Positions 41,758-47,719 of a stretch of DNA of 47,719 bases are shown here, piece after piece. The stretch's first letter is position 1. The number at the start of each line of letters is the position of its first letter. The position numbers and the translations under genes are program-made. Origin of the DNA: Clostridia bacterium (GTDB lineage: Bacteria > Bacillota > Clostridia > Christensenellales > Aristaeellaceae). Location: the NCBI GenBank assembly GCA_900769075.1, contig CAAGFE010000069.1, positions 1-47,719 of the forward strand, in the 5' to 3' direction. The notes below the pieces were generated by a model. The model searched no databases. It was not told the DNA's origin and saw only the letters and a list, made by a program, of their open reading frames with translations.

Positions 41758-42862
41758 TCCCCTTCGCCTCCTTTCCGGTGCGCTTGCGGAAGTTGATCCT
41801 GTAGTTGATGAAGAACTCGCAGCCGATGATGAAGAACAGGATCACGCCGGTGATGATGTCGGAGAAGGACTGATTCAGCCCGAACTTGGAGGACACATCG
41901 CCCGCGCCGCGATCCAGGAACACCAGCAGGAAGCTGGTGAGGATCATCACAAAGGGGTTGAATTTCGCCAGCCAGGACACCATGACGGCGGTGAAGCCCC
42001 GCCCGTCCACCAGCGTGGTGGTCAGCGTATGATTGGTGCCCGCCACCAGCAGGAAGCCCGCCAGGCCGCACAGCGCGCCGGAAATCAGCATCGTGCGGAC
42101 GATCACCCACTCCACCTTGATGCCCACATACTTCGCCGTCCGCTGGCTTTCGCCCACGACGGAGATTTCGTAGCCGTGCTTGGTGTAGTTCAGATACAGG
42201 AACAGCAGCAGCACCAGCGCCGCCACGATGAGGATGTTCAGCAGATATTGCTGATTGGCGATGCGCGGCAGCCAGCCCAGCTGCGTTTTCTGGTTGATGA
42301 TGCCGATCTTGCCCGACCCCTTGGGGGACTCCCAGAAGATGCAGAAGTACGCCACCAGCTGGGTTGCGACGTAGTTCATCATCAGGGTGAACAGCGTTTC
42401 GTTGGTGTTCCACCTGGCCTTGAAGATGGCCGGAATGCCGCCCCAGATGGCACCCGCCAGCATGCTGGTGACGAGCATCACCAGGATGATGGCCCAGTTG
42501 GGCAGCAGGTCGCGCAGGAGGATCATGCAGCTGGCGGAGGCCAGGCAGCCCATCAGCGCCTGTCCCTCGCCGCCGATGTTCCAGAAGCGCATCTTGAAGG
42601 CAGGCGTGACCGCCAGGGAGATGCACAGGAGCATCGCCACGTTCTGGAAGGTAGCCCAGGTTTTGCGGATGCTGCCGAAGGCGCCCTTGACGATGGTGGA
42701 ATAGATGGCGATGGGATCCTCGCCGGTCAGCACCAGGCAGATCAGCGCGCACACGCCCAGGGCTAGCACGATGGCGATCACCCGGATCAGCAGCGCCTTG
42801 TGCCAGGGCATTTCGCTGCGTTTGGAAATGTGGAAAAGGGGTTCCCGCCTGTTTTCACTCAT
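41750..42862 (-). CDS. Nucleoside ABC transporter permease, BMP-type system, first subunit
   Basis: 370 aa from the ATG at 42862, six bases after AGGAGGTG; a GTG three codons earlier overlaps that site. Around ten TM segments, with PAFKMRFWNIGGEGQALMG near 90-108 and the coupling loop VVGESQRTAKYVGIKVEW typical of YufP/NupB. It overlaps the ATPase stop and the next permease start, so all three are translationally coupled. It imports nucleosides or purines in characterised relatives. Confidence 0.9.
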   Translation of the reverse strand: MSENRREPLFHISKRSEMPWHKALLIRVIAIVLALGVCALICLVLTGEDPIAIYSTIVKGAFGSIRKTWATFQNVAMLLCISLAVTPAFKMRFWNIGGEGQALMGCLASASCMILLRDLLPNWAIILVMLVTSMLAGAIWGGIPAIFKARWNTNETLFTLMMNYVATQLVAYFCIFWESPKGSGKIGIINQKTQLGWLPRIANQQYLLNILIVAALVLLLFLYLNYTKHGYEISVVGESQRTAKYVGIKVEWVIVRTMLISGALCGLAGFLLVAGTNHTLTTTLVDGRGFTAVMVSWLAKFNPFVMILTSFLLVFLDRGAGDVSSKFGLNQSFSDIITGVILFFIIGCEFFINYRINFRKRTGKEAKGNV

Positions 42863-44384
42863 GCTCAGCACCTCCTATGCGGGTCATCATCATGCCGATC
42901 TCCCGCTTGTCCGCGCCGCGGCCGGGAATGACGCCGCTCACCTTGCCCCCGCACAGCACCAGAATGCGGTCGCACAATTCCACCAGCACGTCCAGATCCT
43001 CGCCGACGTAGATCACCGCCACATCGCGGCGCTTCTGCTCGTTGATGAGGTTGTAGATGGTGTAGGAGGAGTGGATGTCCAGCCCGCGCACGGCGTAGGC
43101 AGTAAGCAGCACCTTGGGGGCGGAGGTGATCTCGCGGCCCACCAGCACCTTCTGCACGTTGCCGCCGGACAGACGGCGCACGGGGGTGCTCAGGCTGGGG
43201 GTGGCGACCTCCAGTTCCCGCACCACGTTTTCGGCAATCTTCCGGGGGCTCTTGCGGTCGGTGAAGAAGGAACGGCCCTTGCGGAAGGTGCGCAGCATCA
43301 TGTTGTCGGACAGATCCATGTTGGCCACCAGGCCCATGCCCAGGCGATCCTCCGGCACGAAGGACAGGGACACGCCCATGTCCTGGATAGTCAGCGGGTC
43401 CTTGCCGATCAGCTGGGAAGCGGTGCCGTCGTCCTCGATGTAGCAGATGCTGCCCCCGTCCACGGGCTGCAGACCGGCGATGGCCTCCAGCAGCTCCTTC
43501 TGGCCGGAGCCGGCGATGCCCGCCACGCCCAGGATTTCGCCCGTATTGGCGGTGAAGGACACATGATCCAGCTTGATCGTGCCTTCCTCGTTGCGCACGG
43601 TCAGATCCTTCACCTCGATGCGCGGGCGGGGATTCACCGGTTCGGTGCGCTCGATGTTCAGCTTCACCGGATGGCCGACCATCATGTTGGTCAGCTCCTC
43701 GGCGTTGGTTTCGCTGGTTTTCACATCGCCCACATACTGGCCCTTGCGCAGCACCGCCACCCGGTCGGACAGGGCCTCCACCTCATACATCTTGTGGGTG
43801 ATGATGACGATGGCCTTGCCCGCGTTGCGCATGTTGCGCAATATGGCGAAGAGCTTGTCCGTCTCCTGGGGGGTGAGCACGGCGGTGGGCTCGTCCAGGA
43901 TGAGGATGTCCGCGCCGCGGTAGAGCACCTTGATGATCTCGATCGTCTGCTTCTGGGAGACGGACATGTTGTAGATCTTCTGCCTGGGGTCGATGTCGAA
44001 GCCGTACATGTCGCAGATTTCCTGAATCTTGCGCAGGGCGGTTTTCATGTCCAGCTTCTCGTCCAGGCCGAGGATGATGTTCTCCGCCGCGGTGAACACG
44101 TCCACCAGCTTGAAGTGCTGGTGAATCATGCCGATGCCCAGGCGGAAGGACTCCTTGGGGGAGGAAATGGACGCGGGCTTGCCGTTGATCCAGATCTCGC
44201 CCTCGTCGGGGTAGTAAATGCCCGAGAGCATGTTCATCAGCGTGGTTTTGCCGCTGCCGTTTTCGCCCAGCAGGGCAAGGATTTCGCCCCGGTAAATATC
44301 CAGGCAGACCTTGTCGTTGGCCACCACGGGGCCGAAGCGCTTGGTCACGTTGCGCACGCTGACGGCTGCTGTTCTCTGATCCAA
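42855..44384 (-). CDS. Nucleoside ABC transporter ATPase, two NBDs
   Basis: 509 aa from TTG 44384, eight bases after AAGGAG; a longer frame to 44477 lacks a ribosome site. The first NBD is complete: Walker A GENGSGKTT (40-48), an SVSQKQ signature and ILILDEPTAVLTPQE Walker B. The second NBD has a good LSGGNVQK signature but degenerate Walker A (GIAGSGQKEL) and Walker B (VLLTAYAVRGLD), as usual for the YufO/NupA and RbsA type, where only one site fires fully. It follows the binding protein after a terminator-containing gap. Confidence 0.92.
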   Translation of the reverse strand: MDQRTAAVSVRNVTKRFGPVVANDKVCLDIYRGEILALLGENGSGKTTLMNMLSGIYYPDEGEIWINGKPASISSPKESFRLGIGMIHQHFKLVDVFTAAENIILGLDEKLDMKTALRKIQEICDMYGFDIDPRQKIYNMSVSQKQTIEIIKVLYRGADILILDEPTAVLTPQETDKLFAILRNMRNAGKAIVIITHKMYEVEALSDRVAVLRKGQYVGDVKTSETNAEELTNMMVGHPVKLNIERTEPVNPRPRIEVKDLTVRNEEGTIKLDHVSFTANTGEILGVAGIAGSGQKELLEAIAGLQPVDGGSICYIEDDGTASQLIGKDPLTIQDMGVSLSFVPEDRLGMGLVANMDLSDNMMLRTFRKGRSFFTDRKSPRKIAENVVRELEVATPSLSTPVRRLSGGNVQKVLVGREITSAPKVLLTAYAVRGLDIHSSYTIYNLINEQKRRDVAVIYVGEDLDVLVELCDRILVLCGGKVSGVIPGRGADKREIGMMMTRIGGAEHE

Positions 44385-44451
44385 CCGACTCACTCCTTCG
44401 ATTTGTTCAGGCTGAAAAGGCTTCTTTTGCTTGCAAAGAGAAATGGAGAAA

Positions 44452-44501
44452 CACTGCAAATGGGAATGCAGCCGCATTCGCCTGCACTTTCATTTGCAGT
44501 G
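44452..44501 (-). other. Nested inverted repeat in the leader of the transporter ATPase gene
   Basis: CACTGCAAATG (44452-44462) and CATTTGCAGTG (44491-44501) are perfect 11 bp complements. Inside them GAATGC/GCATTC (about 44464-44480) forms a second stem. It lies between the binding-protein terminator and the ATPase start, so it could control how much transporter is made relative to the binding protein. Confidence 0.6.
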
Positions 44502-44506
44502 TCCGG

Positions 44507-44544
44507 AAAAAGAAGCCGTCCCGGCCCCGAAAGGCCGGGACGGC
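44507..44544 (-). terminator. Terminator between the binding protein and transporter genes
   Basis: GCCGTCCCGGCC (44515-44526) and GGCCGGGACGGC (44533-44544) form a perfect 12 bp stem, followed on the minus strand by TTCTTTTTCC. Partial read-through would give the usual excess of binding protein. Confidence 0.85.
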
Positions 44545-44568
44545 AGGAAAATCACGCGCAGGCGGCTC

Positions 44569-45759
44569 TTACATGCCCTCGGGCAGGGTGATGCCGTCGA
44601 TGTTGATGTCGAAGTAGGGCGCGGAACGGAAGGTGGACTCAGCGAATTCGCCGTCGATCACGACTTCGGTCTCGCCGACAAAGTCGCCCATGTCGTCCAC
44701 GTCAGCCAGGTAGGAGGTCAGGGTCTCGCCGTTCACGGTGAAGGAAGCGGTGTCGAACACCTTGACGGAGCCGTCGGCCAGGGCAGCCTTGACTTCTTCC
44801 AGCTTGGCAACGGTGCCGGCAGCAGCGGCCTGCTCGTTCACCGCGGACAGCTCCACGGAGCCGGTGCCAACGTCGCCGGTCCAGTCAGCCGCGATGGCCT
44901 CGCCGGTCATCATGCAGTTCAGGATGTACTCGAAGTAGGGAGCCCAGTTGATGCGGGAGGACACGATGAAGGTGTTGGGGCAGGCAGCCACGGTGGAGCC
45001 GTTGTAGGACACGTTCGGCACGCCGGCCACTTCGCAGGCAGTGGGAGCGCCCATGGAGTCAGCATGCTGGGAGATGAGCACGCAGCCCTTCTGGATCAGC
45101 ATCTGAGCGCCTTCCTTCTCCATGGCCTCGTCGTACCAGGAGTAGGTGAAGGTGACTTCCATGGTGGCGGAGGGGCACACGGAACGGGCGCCCAGGAAGA
45201 AGGAGGTGTAGCCGGACTTCACTTCCGCGTAGGGGTAAGCGCCGATGTAACCGATCTTGGCCTGCTCCGCGGTGATCTTGCCAGCGGCGATCATCTCGTT
45301 GAGCTTCAGACCGGCGGCAACGCCCGCCAGATAGCGGCCTTCATAGATGGTGGCGAAGGCGTTGTGGTAGTTCTCCAGGCCCTCGGTGTGGGCCTTGGTG
45401 CCGGTGGCGTGGCAGAATTCCACCTCCGGGAACTCCATGGCGGCCTGGATCATGTAGGACTCATGGCCGAAGGAATCAGCGAAGATGATGCTGCAGCCGT
45501 CGTCCGCCAGGTCAGCGGCGGCGTCGTAGCACTCCTGACCCTCGGGGATGTTGGTCTTCATCACATAGGGGATGCCCAGCTTGTCGCAGGCTTCCTTGGC
45601 GGCGGTGATGAAGTTCAGGTCGTAGGTGGAATTCTCGTCGTGCAGGAAGATGAAGCCGATCTTCAGATCCTCCTTGGCAACGGGCGCGCGCTCCGCCAGG
45701 GCAGACACGCTGCACAGGCACAGCACCAGCGCCAGCATCAGAGATGCGAACTTCTTCAT
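44569..45759 (-). CDS. BMP-family nucleoside-binding protein
   Basis: 396 aa; GAGGAGG upstream. The signal peptide ends near residue 22 (SVSALA) with no clear lipobox. The mature part has the periplasmic-binding type 1 fold of BmpA/PnrA proteins: LKIGFIFLHDENSTYDLNF, GCSIIFADSFGHESYM, IYEGRYLAGVAAGLKLNEM and IGYIGAYPYAEV. Relatives bind purine nucleosides and feed the YufO-P-Q type transporter encoded just downstream. It is the first gene of the operon with its own promoter. Confidence 0.92.
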   Translation of the reverse strand: MKKFASLMLALVLCLCSVSALAERAPVAKEDLKIGFIFLHDENSTYDLNFITAAKEACDKLGIPYVMKTNIPEGQECYDAAADLADDGCSIIFADSFGHESYMIQAAMEFPEVEFCHATGTKAHTEGLENYHNAFATIYEGRYLAGVAAGLKLNEMIAAGKITAEQAKIGYIGAYPYAEVKSGYTSFFLGARSVCPSATMEVTFTYSWYDEAMEKEGAQMLIQKGCVLISQHADSMGAPTACEVAGVPNVSYNGSTVAACPNTFIVSSRINWAPYFEYILNCMMTGEAIAADWTGDVGTGSVELSAVNEQAAAAGTVAKLEEVKAALADGSVKVFDTASFTVNGETLTSYLADVDDMGDFVGETEVVIDGEFAESTFRSAPYFDINIDGITLPEGM

Positions 45760-45842
45760 GGTGATTGTCCTCCTCTGTTCGATGGGTGAATGAGTTTGAT
45801 TCGCTTCCTAAAAAACGAACATTCTTCAGGAAACACGTCCCT

Positions 45843-45871
45843 ATTGTACACAATTCGACCGGCAAAATCAA
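45843..45871 (-). promoter_or_regulatory. Promoter of the nucleoside transporter operon
   Basis: On the minus strand TTGATT (45866-45871), 17 bp, TACAAT (45843-45848). The leader of about 75 bases contains complementary TTCCTGAAGAA and TTAGGAAGC pieces but no purine riboswitch core. Confidence 0.6.
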
Positions 45872-45914
45872 GCGTTTTTTGCAAAAAATCCGTCTTTTCT
45901 TTCAGGCTTTGGGG

Positions 45915-45944
45915 GAAAAAAGCGTGCGTCCGTCACAGACGCAC
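45915..45944 (-). terminator. Terminator overlapping the VanX stop codon
   Basis: GTGCGTC (45924-45930) and GACGCAC (45938-45944) pair around the stop codon and are followed on the minus strand by six T residues (45915-45920). Confidence 0.8.
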
Positions 45945-46562
45945 AGGAAAGGTAAAATAAGTGTCCGGGTAGGGTTCGCCGTTGAGGGTGAAGTGCCACC
46001 ATTCGGTGCTGAGGGGGCGAAAGCCGCGGGCAAGCATCGCATCACGCAGGCGCATCCGGTTCGCATGCTGAGCGGGGGTCAATTCGCCGGTGTAGTCCGG
46101 GTGCGAAAGCTCGCCGAAGAAATCGAAGGGGCCGCCCATGTCCGCCAGCCGGCCGGAGCGCTCGTCCAGCAGGGTCAGATCCACCGTGCTGCCCCGGCTG
46201 TGCCCGGAGCGCCGGGCGATGAAGCCCCGTTCAAACAGCTCCCGCTTGTCCACATCGGGGTAGAAAATGGGCTTCATGGCGTCGGCGGACAGATCCTCCG
46301 CCCAGCGCACAAAATGATCCACCGCCATCTGGGGGCGGTAGGCATCGTAGATCACCAGGCGGTAGCCGCGCCCGCGCAGGTCGGCGTTCACCAGGCGGAG
46401 CGCCTGGGCCGCTTCCTTCGTGAGCAGGGCGATGGGGGCTTCGTAGCCGTCGATGCGCTCCCCCACAAAATTGTAGGTGGAATAATAGCGGATGTCCAGC
46501 AGCACATCCGGGATGACATCGCTGACGGAGACGAAGCCGTCTGCACAGGTTGGGTTCATCAT
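45933..46562 (-). CDS. D-alanyl-D-alanine dipeptidase, VanX/DdpX-like
   Basis: 209 aa from ATG-ATG at 46562, after GGAGGTG. The zinc-site motifs are complete: SGHSRGSTVDLTL (His and Asp ligands) and STEWWHF (catalytic Glu and third His ligand), plus YDAYRPQMAVDHF with the conserved Arg. These M15D peptidases hydrolyse free D-Ala-D-Ala. There is no signal peptide, so it is cytoplasmic. No vanH, vanA or sensor genes are beside it; recycling of cell-wall D-Ala-D-Ala is more likely than vancomycin resistance. It has its own promoter and terminator. Confidence 0.9.
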   Translation of the reverse strand: MMNPTCADGFVSVSDVIPDVLLDIRYYSTYNFVGERIDGYEAPIALLTKEAAQALRLVNADLRGRGYRLVIYDAYRPQMAVDHFVRWAEDLSADAMKPIFYPDVDKRELFERGFIARRSGHSRGSTVDLTLLDERSGRLADMGGPFDFFGELSHPDYTGELTPAQHANRMRLRDAMLARGFRPLSTEWWHFTLNGEPYPDTYFTFPVRL

Positions 46563-46590
46563 CAGCACCTCCGGGGGTTGATTTGTTACC

Positions 46591-46619
46591 ATGATATCAC
46601 GCAGCCGTCTCCCGCGCAA
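46591..46619 (-). promoter_or_regulatory. Promoter of the VanX-like gene
   Basis: On the minus strand TTGCGC (46614-46619), 17 bp, TATCAT (46591-46596), about 30 bases before the start codon. Confidence 0.55.
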
Positions 46620-46811
46620 GCCGGGGACCGCAAAAAGAACCGGGCGGCGGACTGGGCAGCGATGGTGGATTTCACCGAGCCGGACGAGCAAGAACATCGA
46701 CCGGCAGGAATCCCGGCTGTATGCCCCCATGCAGGCCCGAGGACGGCATGGTCTGGCAGGAATTGAACTTGGTCATCAGCAGGTACATGCAGAACTGCTG
46801 CGGCGCGGTGA

Positions 46812-46919
46812 AGTGCGAGGAGCTGCTGCGGGAAGGGCCGGATCAGCATCATCATTGTCGCCCTCAATTTCATTGGCGAGGGACTGGAAACCGCATTGAA
46901 TCCGAGGGGGAAAGGCTGA
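46812..46919 (+). pseudogene. C-terminal remnant of a DppC/OppC-type peptide permease
   Basis: The frame ending at the TGA 46917-46919 reads IIIVALNFIGEGLETALNPRGKG, the usual C-terminal end of dipeptide/oligopeptide ABC permeases (consensus like FNLLGDGLRDALDPR). Upstream the frame closes at a stop at 46809-46811, and the preceding 200 bases hold no intact permease frame. The stop overlaps the next ATG as TGATG, a normal operon junction, so the decay came after an operon existed. Confidence 0.65.
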
Positions 46920-47719
46920 TGCCAGACAAACAGCTGGACGTACAGCATCTCTGCGTGTCCTTTGAAGCCCGGCAGGGCATGGTGCGTGCCGTGCGCGACG
47001 TCAGCTTCCATGTGGAGAAGGGCGAGATTCTGGGCTTTGTGGGGGAGAGCGGCTCCGGCAAGAGCGTGAGCGTGATGTCCTGCCTGGGCTTGACGGCCCG
47101 GAACGGACGGGCGGAAAGCGGCAGCATACGCTTTGAGGCCCGGGAGCTGTCCCCGGCAGGGCTCAAGACCCGCGCCGAGCGCAAGCGCCGCGAGACCATG
47201 CTCCAAAGCATCCGCGCCTATGAGATCAGCATGATCTTCCATCCCATGACCTACATGAACCCGGTGCTGACCATCGGCATCCAGGTAACGGAGGGCATCC
47301 CGGCACGCAGGAAATGCTCCCGCCAGGAGAACCGGATAAGGGGCATTGAGCTGCCGCGCATGGTGGGCATCTCCAGCCCGGAGCACCGCATGGGCGCGCT
47401 GGTGGAGACGGGCGACGCGGACGAGGTGTGCGATGCGCCGATTCATCCCTACACGAGGAACATCCGCATCATGCCGACACTGCTCCCGGCGCTGATTCTG
47501 GTCGCGTCCGCGCTGCCCTGCGCAGCGGCGGAAAGCCGCCGGGGGGGGGAAGTCCAAAGAGTGCATTCCCCCCGGACCCCCTCGCGCTCCATAGGCGTTG
47601 GAGAGCGGCTGCATAGGATGGCGGCTCTGGCTGCTCAGGATTGCTTTGAATTCCGCATAAATGCGGAAGCAATCCATCGCAGCATCGCCGCTGTGGAGGT
47701 CGCGCGCAGCGCGCCGAGC
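46919..47719 (+). pseudogene. DppD/OppD-type peptide ABC ATPase, internally deleted, runs off the right edge
   Basis: The frame is open for 267 codons to the edge. It begins MPDKQLDVQHLCVSFEA and has an intact Walker A, GESGSGKS (42-49). The Q-loop region reads MIFHPMTYMNPVLTIG, with the usual Gln-Asp lost. After LPRMVGISSPEHRM the text jumps straight to LVETGDADEVCDAPIHPYTRN, the C-terminal oligopeptide-binding signature. The LSGG signature, Walker B and H-loop (about 100 aa) are missing, and from about 182 the chain turns into a signal-peptide-like stretch (MPTLLPALILVASALPCAAA) and low-complexity sequence. It cannot be a working ATPase. Confidence 0.8.

Noticed and set aside
45772..45842. 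Purine riboswitch before the nucleoside-binding protein
   Set aside because: The leader is too short and lacks the conserved three-way junction sequences.
46606..46811. Coding remnant such as the MVWQELNLVISRYMQN frame upstream of the DppC tail
   Set aside because: It loosely recalls a permease segment, but the match is too weak and no frame is continuous with the tail.

Overview
The window looks like a chromosomal segment of a high-GC, anaerobic, gut- or rumen-type Clostridia (Christensenellales-like is my best guess, not a firm placement). The signs are AGGAGG-type ribosome binding sites, occasional GTG and TTG starts, LplB/YtcP-type sugar permeases without their own ATPase, a GHKL/LytTR two-component system, a BMP-type nucleoside importer, an XRE-desulfoferrodoxin fusion, and Clostridia-style signal peptides ending in ALA or ASA. 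There is no rRNA, CRISPR array or complete tRNA.

Layout. (a) 1-730 is lower in GC than the rest and broken: a frame-decayed SpoIID/LytB-SH3 fragment on the minus strand, then the 3' half of a tRNA-Thr with a terminator. (b) 1058-12503, all minus strand, is a beta-glycosidase block: a secreted GH3 (10059-12503), a membrane-tethered GH3 with reversed domain order (6840-9914), a LytTR response regulator and GHKL kinase pair (4275-6328), and a cytoplasmic GH3 followed by a GtrA-like membrane protein. A two-half LytTR-type site lies upstream of the secreted GH3 promoter, so the kinase pair probably controls it. (c) 12830-18354: a B12-binding radical SAM protein diverges from a tight five-gene operon (membrane protein, RsuA-type pseudouridine synthase, methyltransferase, PatB/MalY aminotransferase, Nudix hydrolase). 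The two sides share a palindromic -35 region. (d) 18399-19670: an ECF sigma factor fused in frame to an anti-sigma-like ectodomain, with region 4 truncated.

(e) 19799-34909 is a pectin/rhamnogalacturonan utilisation region. It holds a large secreted PL9-type pectate lyase, a GH133-type glycogen debranching enzyme on the opposite strand, a sugar ABC importer (two permeases and a binding protein) diverging from an AraC regulator, and a cytoplasmic PL11-type rhamnogalacturonan lyase diverging from a GH43-type enzyme. A plausible flow is extracellular cleavage by PL9 and secreted GH3, uptake by the importer using an ATPase encoded elsewhere, and intracellular trimming by PL11, GH43 and GH3. (f) 34906-40473 holds housekeeping and small genes: a VOC protein, a GNAT with a possible 18-codon leader ORF, a DUF985 cupin, asparaginyl-tRNA synthetase, a membrane-anchored hypothetical protein, a uridine-kinase-like fusion and the XRE-desulfoferrodoxin fusion. 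(g) 40765-45759 is a BMP-type nucleoside ABC importer. (h) 45933-46562 is a VanX-like D-Ala-D-Ala dipeptidase, followed at the right edge by a decayed dipeptide-transporter operon (DppC tail plus DppD with its catalytic core deleted).

The most unusual signal is a 185-186 bp structured element in two copies (6471-6655 and 40537-40722). Both copies sit between duplicated GC-rich hairpins and end in a T-tract. One internal stem differs in sequence but keeps its pairing, which points to a mobile or multicopy element whose folded RNA or DNA structure is under selection.
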